From NCBI GenBank assembly GCA_033032865.1, contig JAWHQI010000520.1:806001-870000 (forward strand): 64,000 bases of DNA. The letters are read 5' to 3'. Position numbers and translations under genes: made by a program. The DNA comes from Dactylorhiza incarnata. Taxonomy: Eukaryota; Streptophyta; Magnoliopsida; Asparagales; Orchidaceae. Shown in pieces: positions 23,740 to 33,476 of this stretch; within the stretch, counting starts at the first letter, position 1, and every line of letters starts with the position of its first letter. A model generated the notes under the pieces. That model saw only the letters and a list, made by a program, of their open reading frames with translations, did not search any database and was not told where the DNA came from.

Positions 23740-24011
23740 CTGGAGGAGAGGAGCGCGAGGAAGAGCATGGGCGGGGCGAGGCCGGCGTCGAGGGCCTTCT
23801 CCATGTACTTCCAGGCGAGAGGGACGTCGTTGGCCCAGCATAAGTGAGAAACCAGGACGTGCGCGAGCTCCGGCGACGGCGGAGCCACACCTACCGAGGC
23901 CAGCTCCGCCTGAAGCTGCACTGCCCACGCCGCCGCATCCGTCCCTTTCTCCTGCGCAGCCTTTGTGAACTCCGCCACCCCCGACCACGCCACCACAATA
24001 TCATCCAACAT
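23740..24011 (-). CDS. MED33: MED33 exon 1 with start codon
   Basis: The ATG at 24011-24009 begins 'MLDDIVVAWSGVAEFTKAAQ', then 'WAVQLQAEL', 'PSPELAHVLVSHLCWANDVPLAWKYMEKAL' in pieces, and 'PPMLFLALLSSR', which ends in the split AG|gtctct donor. This is the conserved N-terminus of plant MED33A/B; 'LVSHLCW..N.VP.AWK' is diagnostic. An upstream in-frame stretch is open but AT-rich and unlike the family, so the internal Met is chosen. The exon is strongly GC-rich compared with exons 2 and 3, as in many monocot first exons. Confidence 0.9.
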
Positions 24012-24351
24012 TCTCTTCGCCGGCGGCCCACAGACGGCGTCAAAGAATATTGAAATTTTTAGTGACCAGTTGAACAACTTTATTATTTTATATATATAAT
24101 TAATGCGGGAAACAATAGAGCAACCGCGACGTGACTTGGAGAAAAAAGATGGTAATGGGTGAAAGAATGAAATTGTATAATTTTTCAATCGAAATTAAAT
24201 TTATCATATATACAAAGATTTGAATTTGGATTTTCATTCGTCTCAAAATCATGGATTTGAATTTGAATTATGATTCCAATTTGAATTATGATTCGAATTT
24301 GAATTTGCTTCAAATAATAGATTAAAAAAAAGATCTTGATCGGACGGGCAT
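24012..24351 (-). promoter_or_regulatory. MED33 upstream region / presumed promoter
   Basis: AT-rich sequence between the MED33 start codon and element D. It holds an imperfect repeat of 'tttgaattatgattc' units at 24230-24305. No certain TATA box could be assigned. Element D starts only about 340 bp upstream of the ATG, so D replaces the distal promoter. Confidence 0.5.
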
Positions 24352-25017
24352 TGTTGACGCCAGGAAAATCCTGACCTCAAGATTCGGACCGATGCAGTCG
24401 GAGGCTACTCGCCCAGCAGTCCAACGAGATGACTTGGCTGGCAACGACGAAGAAGGTAGAAGAGCAACAAACAGGACCCCAGGTGCTGCGGCAGGGAGGT
24501 CCCACCACGTACCCAGAAGCTCTGAAGAGGCTTCCCCTCCAAGACCAAAAATGGTCGAGCATGGTACAAGGAAGGCACCGACTTGGCTAGTACCGGGAGT
24601 AGCGGCCAAGTGCGACAGGTTCCAGAATGCAAGAGCAGGGTTTCGAGAGCTCAAGTCCAGGTGTCAATCCAAGTACCCCTGAGGTCCTATTTATAGGAAA
24701 ACCAAGGGGTGGGGGAGTTTTTATAGCACAGCCCCTGCCCGGCGACTAGCGACATTGAGGCGATCTCCCCGGGCAAATGGGCGAGTATCACCTATGGTCG
24801 CCCACCTTTTGGCGAGTATCCGGGCTACTCGCACGAGTGCACCCCTACTCGCCTAGGCTTTCTTCTGCTCCTACGCCCGACGAACTCTTCCACTATGCCT
24901 GCTGGCCGACTTTATCTTGGTATCTCGAACTATTGACTTATGTGTTGACTCTTTGACTTTGACTTTTGTCTACGTGACCTTGAGTGGGTCCTACCCTCGG
25001 AGAATGAGGGTTGTACA
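24352..25017 (-). repeat. Element D 3' LTR
   Basis: 666 bp, close to identical to 31815-32480 by eye. Contains a TATA-like 'tcctatttatagga' near 24686 and five copies of GCGAGTA/TACTCGC. Confidence 0.9.
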
Positions 25018-25139
25018 CAATCCCAGCTCTTTGCGAGTAACGTAGTTGCTCGGAAAGAATCATCCAACCCTGATTCGACAAGCTGTCTTTCTGGCGAGTA
25101 TTGATTGATAGTCGGCATCTCGCTTCCGTCGCCCTGGCT

Positions 25140-25152
25140 CTATATATAGAGG
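25140..25152 (+). promoter_or_regulatory. TATA box of antisense gene D1
   Basis: ctatatatagagg lies about 57 bp before the ATG at 25197, on the strand opposite to the retroelement. Confidence 0.6.
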
Positions 25153-25196
25153 GGGAGGGGTCTCTGATGGCAAGGCTTTTTTGATCTCGCTTCAAG

Positions 25197-26818
25197 ATGT
25201 CGCGTAGTATTGTCGAGGAAGCTGCCGCTGATTTGGCCGAGTTTGCTAGTCTGCTGCCACCGTTGCGGAAGCCTGCTCGCGACGCCGAGCTTGAGGACTT
25301 CCTCGCTTCTAGGAAGAGGAAGAGGCTTGAGAGGAAGAAGGAGAAGAAGAACAACAAGAAGAAGAAGAATGCCGACGCTCCCGAGAATGTCGCTGATTCT
25401 CAGGTCGGCACTATCCAGCAAGTACTCGCCGACTTGGGTCTCGGTCAGTCGGGCGGCTCGCCTGCTCCTGATCCTCCTTCGTCGAATGTAGCTCCTGAGA
25501 CGAGTACTGCTTGAATCTCAGCTCAAGGTCAAACTGAAGTTCTCCCTGCGCAAAGTGAGAGCTACCTACTCGCCACTTTTTAAGGTTTAGTCGCCCAAGT
25601 GTCTGACGTTTTCTATACTATCTCGCAGATCCGCTACTTGCCGATGCTCGGGAGGAGCCTTTGAGCGCCACTCCTCTGCGATCATCGCCTATGATCCCGC
25701 CCAGGACTGGGGGAGGAACTCGTCGGGGCGGATCAGTGCGGGTCCTTCACAGCTCTGCGGTGGACAAGAGGTCGATGAGCGAGCAGAGGGCTCCTTCAGT
25801 GAGTAACCCTCCTTCGCCGCCACCGCCTTTGCAGCAACCAGAGGTGGCGAGTAGCCCGCGACGGCCCGCGGACGAACTTCCTCCACCTCCTCCGTTCCCT
25901 CCGCCTGCCGATATGCAGGATGATCGTCGCCTTCTGTCTTCCTCGGCTCCCACCACTCATCCGGCTGAGTCCTCGCGCCGAGGCGGGGTGGCGGGGTCTT
26001 CTGGCTTCTTCGCTCCCAGAGAGGGAGGGCGACCAGTGGATGGTCGCGGTCGGGGTGATGTGCATTCCAGCAGGGAGCACATCGGTGGATCGCACTCCAA
26101 CCGGCGAGATGGCGCCCGTCGCAGTCTTTCCCCGCATCGGGGAAGGGGTTCTCCTCGCCGACCATCTCGGAGTCCTCGCCGCGACTTTGCGGAATGATGC
26201 TCATCGGCCTGGTAAATGCAGTCGTTGTTTTTCCGAATATCTTCCAAGAAGGGTCTTCTCACTACTCGCCACTAAGGGTTTGCTTTTATGTCTTCTTCTG
26301 CAGCTCGCGCTCACACCCCTATCAGGGCTCTGGTTGACGGGGTCGGGCTTCCCTCCCGCGAGTATCAGGAGAGGGCTACTCGCGCCATCCTGGACTTGGA
26401 GGCGAAGTTGGAGCGTTTGTCGATCAGCGAGTCTCATCGGCGTCTGACTGCGGTGGAAGCGCGAGTGGAGCTCTTGGCGGCTGCTGACTCTCAGCGTCGT
26501 CTGACCGAGCTGGAGGTGCGATCATCACGGCTGGAAGAGTTCGATACTCGCTTGGCTAGTGTAGAATCTCGCCTTCAGTCTGTCGGCGATCTGGAGCGTC
26601 GGGTTGGTAGGATGGAGCATCGCCAGCAGTTGCATCACAACGAGCTGGTGGGAATGCGTGCGAGCACGGGCTCCGTTGGTCGCCTGGCGAGGATGGAGGA
26701 GCAGTTGCGACAAGGCGAGGATGCGATGTCCGTGGCCTTCGAGCATTTTAAGCGAGCTCGCAGTATGGGCTGGGTTGGGCGACAACCGCAACTTCCCGAT
26801 GCTCAGGCGAACCCTTAG
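25197..26818 (+). pseudogene. Antisense gene D1 (basic, SR/P-rich and coiled-coil protein)
   Basis: Inferred three-exon gene with its own TATA box. Exon 1 (25197-25554) encodes 'MSRSIVEEAAADL' and a long lysine/arginine tract 'KRKRLERKKEKK', with an in-frame TGA at 25512 before the donor AAA|gtgaga. Exon 2 (25629-26211) is proline-rich then arginine/serine-rich ('SRSPRRDF'), ending at TGA 26195. Exon 3 (26304-26818) is a heptad-like coiled coil ('EAKLERLSISESHRRLTAVEARV'). The exon 2/3 phases are off by one. Composition resembles N-terminal and tail parts of proteins encoded by antisense genes of Tat retroelements. No enzymatic domain was recognised. Confidence 0.5.
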
Positions 26819-27172
26819 GCTCCTGTCTTTTTTCTTTTTGTAGTAGCTAGTCGCCTTCTGGCAAATGCCTTGTAATTCTGAATAGTTTGATTTCTTCAAG
26901 TAATTTGCTAATTTGGCGAGTATGAATATCGCCCTTGTTGCCTTTCCTGTTTGTTGTGATGTCTTGGTTTTCTTTTTTATTTTTTGTTTCCACGAGTATT
27001 CGTTGAATGTCGCGTTGATGTTGCAGGCATCCTAGTGATCTGATGCAGGTACTCGCTCGTTCGGCACTGGTGATTTGACGTGTACCCTTGGTTTTGGCGA
27101 TTTTCCTCGATACTCGCCACCCCTGACTCGTTCTCGCGGCGGCGTACGCGGCAAGCCAAGTTTCGTCGAGTA

Positions 27173-27183
27173 CTATAAATAGG
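27173..27183 (+). promoter_or_regulatory. TATA box of antisense gene D2
   Basis: ctataaatagg about 130 bp upstream of the ATG at 27302, followed by a pyrimidine-rich leader. Confidence 0.65.
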
Positions 27184-27301
27184 GGGTGGGTACGTATTTA
27201 TTACGCTTTTTGCGATCTTCCCTTTCTTTCCAGCGAGTATCTGTCGATTGCTCCTCTCCTCGCACCTTTGATACTCGCTTCTTCAATCCCTTCCTTCCTG
27301 A

Positions 27302-29172
27302 ATGGTTGATGAGGCAGCTATTCGCCGTGCGAGTCATGCGAAGAACTTCGAGGCGACTTCTTTCAAGAAGCCGATTACTCGGTCGAGCGACCTGAAGGAG
27401 TTCTCTGCCAAGTATTTGTCGCCGGAGTATGTCGCCAGGCTTCCTCGCGAGGATGAACGCCTGAACTCCTTCTCGGCGACCGAGTTGGTCTTCCCCATCC
27501 GCCACTTTGAAGTCGGCCTACGACTACCCTTGTGGTCGGAGGTCTGCCAGATACTCTGCTATCACGGGATAGTCCCGGCGCAAATCAACCCAAACGGAGT
27601 GGCGATGATCGTGGGGTTCCTCTGCTACCTGCGCGATCAGAAGATCGCCTTTGATCTCTCCGTCTTCCGGCGAGTATTTCACTTTAGCGCCACTGGCGAG
27701 GGCGTCGTCTTCTTGTGCAGCCATGTCTGCACGCTGGTCGGCACGGCGAACAAGAACCATCGCTGGACCGAGCGAATAGTCGACATCAAGGGCGACTTTG
27801 GCGTCGTGCCGACTTCATCTTTCCAGCCGGCAGAGAGTGCCTTCGCTTCCCCTTATCTGGAGGAGAGCCGGGAGAAGCTACTCGACAGCTTCCGAGGTCG
27901 CCGTCTGGATGTCGTCCTCTGGAGGAGGCGAGTAGATGAACTCGCCGAGGTGTTCCCTAGTGAAGGTAGTCTTCTAAGCGAGTACTTGGTCATGCTCGCC
28001 ACTCGTCTTCAGTCGGTGTCTGATGCTTTTCCCTGTATGTCTTGATGCAGCTACTCGCTCCTTACCGAGTGAGCTTCTTCCCTTGGCGCCTAAGGCGGGG
28101 GCTTCTATTCTGGTCAATTTGTCGCCAGGCGGCGTTGATCAGGAGGTCGCCGGCGATGATGTTGGGCCCTCGAAGAAGAGGAAGGTCAAGGCGACGTCTG
28201 TCGAGACTGCGAGGAAGAAAGAGGTCGCCAAGAGGGACTTAAAGGCGAAGGCGAACCTCTCGGAGGCTGGTGAGCCCAGAGGCCATCCGAACTTCGGCGA
28301 AGGTGTGGGCAGCGAGGATGCCTATGGTCGCCCTCTGGTGTCCTGGGCTGAGCGAGCCCATGAAGTTACTTTGAGCACCAACCTCCCCGCCTGGTCGGAG
28401 GATTGGGAGGATGCGGGCTAGGCGTTCAACGTGACGTTCGCCCTTTATGGTCGCGCGGACGCCGAATCCCTGCAGGACGTCTCGGCCGAGTATCTCGCCC
28501 ATCAGAGCTCGCGAGCTAACCTGCGAGCTGCCGAGCTCGGTCATGCGACGGCGAGGAAACTGCTTGAATACGAGCAGGTGATCAAGGTGCAGAGCAAGAA
28601 GCTCATCACCATGGGGCTGGAGGCCGCCAAGTGGACAGACCAGGAGGTACTCGCTCGTCGCCTTTCTGGTTTCTTGGGATTAGTCGCCTTTCGTGCCGAT
28701 GGATGTTTGCTAACCGCTGTCTTCATCTGTACAGGTCGTCGAGCTGGAAATGGCGAAGAAGGTGTCCCGGCTGGAGAAGGAGCTGGAGGATACTCGACAA
28801 ACCTTGGAGGCCGCCCAAGTGCGTATCGCTGAGTTGGAAACTCGGCCTACCGAGCAACAGCCTTCGTCGGCGGGCCCCTCCAGGGTCGGCAAGCAGATTC
28901 GGATACTCGGCGACGATATGGTGCATATTCGCCGGGAGATCGCGCGAGCAACCGGGAAGGTGGTTCTAAGCAGTCTGAAGGTCGATGGCCTCTTGAAGCC
29001 GGAGGCAATGAACCTGACTGTCATGGACATCATCCCGGCACTACTCGCCGAAGAGTCCAATTCTCCTATGCGAGATCTTCCATCCTCATCCACCGATTCC
29101 GAAGATGACGATTCTGAGGACGAGGGTGATGATGGCGAAGATGTCGATCTTGACGGCGAGGATGGTGCATAG
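27302..29172 (+). pseudogene. Antisense gene D2: plant 'transposase_28 / putative gypsy-type transposon' protein
   Basis: The N-terminal ORF (27302-28045) contains 'FPIRHFEVGLRLPLWSEV', 'YHGIVPAQINPNGVAMIVGF' and 'FRRVFHFSATGEGVVFL', matching the plant-specific Pfam Transposase_28 family that annotates antisense ORFs of Tat elements. A one-base shift near 28020 moves to 28023-28421, with a basic patch 'PSKKRKVKA' that looks like a nuclear localisation signal. After one TAG at about 28419 the reading continues to 28646, where a good intron (GAG|gtactc ... tgtacag, 28647-28734) leads to a coiled coil 'KKVSRLEKELEDTRQTLEAAQ' and an acidic tail. One frameshift and one stop are present. Function is unknown; no catalytic residues were identified. 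Confidence 0.72.
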
Positions 29173-29486
29173 TCGCCTGGCTCCCTTTTGCAAATCTGTA
29201 CAACGATTTTTGTATATGTACTTATGAAAGTAAACGAATACAATTGTTGGCTCGCCTTTTGTAGTTGCTTTTTGATTTTCTTCTTTTTGTGATCATGCCG
29301 AGTAGGCTCTTAGGCTCGAGATGAGGTTGAGTGCTCGCTAGGCGACTAAGCATAGGCGAGATAGGATGCTGCAGACGACGATCATACCTTACTCGCTGGT
29401 TGGATGCTCAGCCATATATACTCGCACATGCATATGAAGAAGGATCTTTGAGATATGCTTTTCTAGAACTTCATTTTGTACCTCCA

Positions 29487-29815
29487 TGTTGATGCTGTTG
29501 AAGAGGTCGACACAGTAAGGAATGGCCGTCGGGGAGGTTCCGATGGAGCACCTTCCAAGGGATCACAGCATCCCGAGGTCTCCATCCTACTGTTCTTGTT
29601 GATGCTATTGAAGAGGTCGACACAGTAGGGAATGACTGTCGGGGAGGTTCCGATGGAGCACCTTCCAAGGGATCACAGCATCCCGAGGTCTCCATCCTAC
29701 TGTTCTTGTTGATGCTGTTGAAGAGGTCGACACAGTAGGGAATGACTGTCGGGGAGGTTCCGATGGAGCACCTTCCAAGGGATCACAACATTCCGAGGTC
29801 TCCATCCTACTTGGG
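29487..29815. repeat. 110-bp tandem repeat, 3 copies
   Basis: Three near-identical units beginning 'gttgatgctgttgaagaggtcgac' at 29487, 29598 and 29708, within the non-coding 3' region of element D. Confidence 0.85.
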
Positions 29816-29989
29816 TGTTGAATGTCGACCCAACCCGTTTCCCGTTGCTCAACAATTTGAACGGGGAGTTAAGCACACTTAAGCACATTAGCTCACATAA
29901 TTGGAGAAAAAAATTGGAAACGCATTGCTTTGTTATGGGCTTTTAGCCTTCGAGGGTACACAACACCTTTATTTAAGGGTCCCCTGATC

Positions 29990-30600
29990 GGTTAAGTCGA
30001 TCATCACTTCGTCGAATTGGGAGGTCGGCGTCCAGACTTCTTCCTGATAATCTCACCAGTCGGGCGAGAAATGCAGCCGGTGGGAACCGCGGCCAACATG
30101 CAAGGGGGGAGCTGATCTCGGCCGTCATTGCAGAGGCTTGGACTTAGGGGGACGTATAACCGAGGCATTATCCCATCACCCGTTCTGAGTTTTTACGAGA
30201 ATCAAGTCGGAGGTCAGTTTCCCAACCTAACGCGGAGATCGGCTTTGCCTGCTTCTCTTCTTTTACTTGAAAACACATTTTTGACGAAGCAGATAAGGGC
30301 GAGCACCACCTTTGTCGAGGTCGATTATTCCTTCGTCGGATTGGGAGGTCGGCGTCCAGACTTCTTCCTGATAATCTCACTAGTCGGGTGAGAAATGCAG
30401 CCGGTGGGAACCGCGACCAACATGCAAGGGGGGAGCTGATCTCGGCCGTCATTGCAGAGGCTTGGACTTAGGGGGCGTATAACCGAGGCATTGTCCCATC
30501 ACCCATTCTGAGTTTTTACGAGAATCAAGTCGGAGGCCAGTTTCCCAACCTAACGCGGAGATCGGCTTTGCCTGCTTCTCTTCTTTTACTTGAAACCACA
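29990..30600. repeat. Direct duplication of about 280 bp
   Basis: 29994-30270 and 30317-30595 are near-identical ('gggaggtcggcgtccagacttcttcctg' to 'cttcttttacttgaaa'), with a 45-bp spacer. No coding potential seen. The stretch 29816-29993 contains nothing recognisable. Confidence 0.85.
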
Positions 30601-30689
30601 TAGCTGAAAGATACAAAAGACTCACCATTTCCCATGTTTCAGGGAGGTGATGGTTTTATTTATGGACAATAAATTTACAGAAGTGGGAT

Positions 30690-30850
30690 GTGTACATACT
30701 CCCGTATAGGAGCCAAACCCTTTCAGGTTGTCGCCGTTCCAGGTGTTTTCCAACAGCTCCCCTTCACGATGAAGGGTTCTTCCCGCCTTGGATTAAGCTT
30801 CCCGACGGCGGCTGATCTTCCTGCAGCGTCCACCTTATGCTTACCTAAGA
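30690..30850 (-). pseudogene. Element D integrase C-terminal remnant
   Basis: The minus strand gives 'KVDAAGRSAAVGKLNPRREEPF' and then, after a shift, 'ENTWNGDNLKGF'. This parallels the 'GKL.P.WEGP' and 'TWNADNLK' end of Tat-type integrases and fixes the orientation of D. Confidence 0.65.
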
Positions 30851-30899
30851 AATCAAAAAAGGGAACCGTCCAAGATCATCATTCTGCTCGCCTTAATCT

Positions 30900-31070
30900 C
30901 CAGGTTGTCAAACGTGTTCGTGAGAACGACGTAAAGATGACACGGACTGAACCCCCGTTGTACACCAGGATTCAGTTGACGGTGGAGTCTTCGACGATCG
31001 CTTGAATCATACGGGCCTCACGGAAGGGATTCTCATCCCTTAACATGCCCTCCTCCGAGAAAGTGATCTC
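30900..31070 (-). pseudogene. Element D protease remnant
   Basis: 'EEITFSEEGMLRDENPF', then a stop, then 'ILVYNGGSV', which aligns with the Tat protease active-site motif 'LVDNGSSADV' with the catalytic Asp replaced by Tyr. Confidence 0.6.
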
Positions 31071-31072
31071 CT

Positions 31073-31756
31073 CTAGCGGGGTGGCGCTTGAGAGGTTGGA
31101 GCGACATTCTGGCGGTAGGCCTGGTGGAAATTCGTTTTGCGGAAAGATCCGAGCTCCGCTTCTCCAGAACTCACTCCTACCTCTCCGGCCTTGATCCTTC
31201 TTTGACATTCTTGGCTGACTCGATCCCTATTCCTCCTCCGGTTACCCTTCCGGCTACGTCTGTTCCCCTGACGGATAGGTTCGGCTTTCCCTGAGCAATA
31301 ATTCATAGCGGGATCTCTGAATCCTTTTGGCACTGGCGCGGCAACGGTCTCCTCCCAGAATGGGCTCCTCCTACCAAATTGGCGACGACCCTCTTCCTGG
31401 CGAGTATTGCCCACATACTCGCTAACCTGGCGAGTACCGAAGTACCTCGCCTGCTCCTTCTCTTCGCGGAATCGGGTTCTGCCAGCTCCCTGCGAGACTC
31501 GCGAGTAGAACTGCGACCTCCTTGGCCGCTCCAGCTCCTCTTCATGCTCCTTACCTGCTCGCCGAGGGTGAGCACCTTCTTCGGTCAGAATCGGGCGATG
31601 AGGCGAGGTCGCCGTTCCTTCCGTGCGAGGTTGAAGAGCTACTCGCAAGGACTCTTCTATCCGACGCGCGAAGGCCTCGAAAACTGCCAACGTCACAAAC
31701 TCGCCACCACTGGCCGAGTTGCCGACTACCTCCTCATGGTCGCCAACTATGACCAT
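31073..31756 (-). pseudogene. Element D gag, truncated
   Basis: A 227-aa open frame on the minus strand: 'FVTLAVFEAFARRIEESL' then arginine/glutamate-rich sequence and 'APVPKGFRDPAMNYCSGKAEP'. The same position in element G reads 'TPVPEGFKGAKMSHYFGKDDP', the start of the Tat capsid domain. The capsid is cut off right after this motif and replaced by a basic tail, so a deletion removed most of gag and the start of pol. Confidence 0.7.
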
Positions 31757-31794
31757 CTCGCCTTCTCACTTAACTTTCTTCCAACGACTACGGT

Positions 31795-31814
31795 CCACAC
31801 TCACCGCACCAAAG
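31795..31814 (-). other. Element D presumed primer-binding region
   Basis: On the minus strand the LTR end GTCAACA is followed by ctttggtgcggtgag. The same word follows the 5' LTR of element G, supporting a shared PBS. The tRNA could not be assigned. Confidence 0.55.
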
Positions 31815-32480
31815 TGTTGACGCCAGGAAAATCCTGACCTCAAGATTCGGACCGATGCAGCCGGAGGCTACTCGCCCAGCAGTCCAACGAGATGACTTGG
31901 CTGGCAACGACGAAGAAGCTAGAAGAGCAACAAACAGGACCCCAGGTGCTGCGGCAGGGAGGTCCCACCACGTACCCAGAAGCTCCGAAGAGGCTTCCCC
32001 TCCAAAACCAAAAATGACCGAGCAGGGTACAAGGAAGGCACCGACTTGGCTAGTACCGGGAGTAGCGGCCAAGTGCGACAGGTTCCAGAATGCAAGAGCA
32101 GGGTTTCGAGAGCTCAAGTCCAAGTGCCAATCCAAGTACCTCTGGGGTCCTATTTATAGGAAAACCAAGGGGTAGGGGGGTTTTTATAGCCCAACCCCTG
32201 CCCGGCGACTAGCGACATTGAGGCGATCTCCCCGGGAAAATGGGCGAGTATCACCTATGGTCGCCCACCTTTTGGCGAGTATCCGGGCTACTCGCACGAG
32301 TGCACCCCTACTCGCCTAGGCTTTCTTTTGCTCCTACGCCTGACGAACTCTTCCACTATGCCTGCTGGCCGACTTTATCTTGGTATCTCGAACTATTGAC
32401 TTCTGTGTTGACTCTTTGACTTTGACTTTTGTCTACGTGGCCTTGAGTGGGTCCTACCCTCGGAGAATGAGGGTTGTACA
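31815..32480 (-). repeat. Element D 5' LTR
   Basis: 666 bp. Ends exactly where the truncated LTR of element E begins. Confidence 0.9.
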
Positions 32481-33356
32481 AATTGAATTGAATTGTATTT
32501 TTTGTTCAAAATAGTTTCAGAGTTTTACTCGGAGTTGCGTCGATTAGAACACGGAGCTGCGTCGAATAGATTTCGACGTAGCGTCGTCAAGCCGCTGAAA
32601 TTGGCGTGGCGTCGAATGAAATTCGACACATGCGTCGATAGAACTCGACGCTTGCGTCGATAAGCCTTGCGTCGTTAGGTCTATATATTCGACGCATGAT
32701 GTCGACGCACGTCGATTTGCTTTCACGCGTTCCTCTGTTTTACACGTTTTCTTAACCGCTCTTTTTATGCGTGTTTTCCGCCATTATTTACATTGGAAAT
32801 ATTCAACGTAAATCTTCCCGATTATGTGCCTTCCTTTTGTAACCGTTAATCTTTACTATGCTCTTAAATATTGCCGTTTTCAAGATCCTTTTTCTCCGGC
32901 TATTTTCTGTCTATATATATTCTCGTTCTTCTCAGAAAGAATAGACGATTACACGCTCTTCTGCTCTCTCTGTTTTGACGATCTTCTACGAGATTCCTTT
33001 TCTTTACATTTGCTTCATCAAGTGGTTGTTCGGGTGCTCTGTGCTTCTTCGGTGTCCGCGCATATCGGAGTTTCGGGATCTAGCCGTGTGTTGTACCTTG
33101 GAGGAGTGAGCATCGGTTGAAAGCTCTGCCGGAGGGTGGTGCAACTTCTTTAGGGCAGTGATCACACGCCTTACCCAGGCTCGATTCTAAACTATAAATT
33201 ATTCTCTTTTATTTCTCACCTCCTTCATGAAATATTATTGATATTACTGTTTATATATTTTTATATATCTTCTGCTGTTTCTGTAAAAGATTTAAAAACG
33301 AAAATATATGTTATTTTTTATATTAATATAGGAATATAAAAGAAAATATTCCAACA
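32481..33356 (+). repeat. Element E 5' LTR, truncated
   Basis: Corresponds to 38406-39297 of the right LTR, so the first 324 bp are missing. It differs from the right copy by a replacement near 32680 and scattered substitutions. Carries the GTCGA word cluster at 32530-32720. Confidence 0.88.
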
Positions 33357-33476
33357 ATCTAAAGAAGTATGTAACTCCACATTAACAAAATAAATACAAT
33401 CAAAATGTTTCTGTCTGCTTTCATTTTCATATGTATAGCAATTTATTGTTTATATTTTAAATTTCAGAAATCTCTA

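Larger units (their letters stand above)
1..24011 (-). other. MED33: MED33 gene span (5' part), introns filled with nested transposons
   Basis: The three coding exons found (23740-24011, 21953-22063, 3613-3954) join in phase and read continuously like the N-terminus of plant MED33A/B (REF4/RFR1). Intron 1 is 22064-23739 (1.7 kb). Intron 2 is 3955-21952 (about 18 kb), of which 4791-20895 is transposon. Intron 3 begins at 3612 and runs leftward at least to the window edge. No further MED33 exon was recognised between 1 and 3612, so the remaining exons must be outside the window. The exon sequences look undamaged, so the gene may still be functional despite its swollen introns. Confidence 0.85.
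24352..32480 (-). mobile_element. Element D: Tat-type Ty3/gypsy derivative with two antisense genes
   Basis: LTRs of 666 bp each (24352-25017 and 31815-32480). Read on the minus strand they start TGTACAACCC and end GGCGTCAACA. The element is minus-oriented: a PPT-like purine tract (caaagagctgggatt) precedes the left LTR, and gag is next to the right LTR. It retains part of gag (31073-31756), a protease remnant (30900-31070) and an integrase end (30690-30850), but RT and RNase H are deleted. Two plus-strand genes (25197-26818, 27302-29172) occupy the 3' half, the place where Tat elements such as Grande and RIRE2 carry antisense ORFs. Flanks (ggcat, aattg) do not match. Confidence 0.8.

Noticed and set aside
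25689..26262. Minus-strand ORFs opposite antisense gene D1
   Set aside because: Shadows of a GC-rich, SR-repeat coding region; they lack family signatures and run against the TATA-initiated plus-strand unit.
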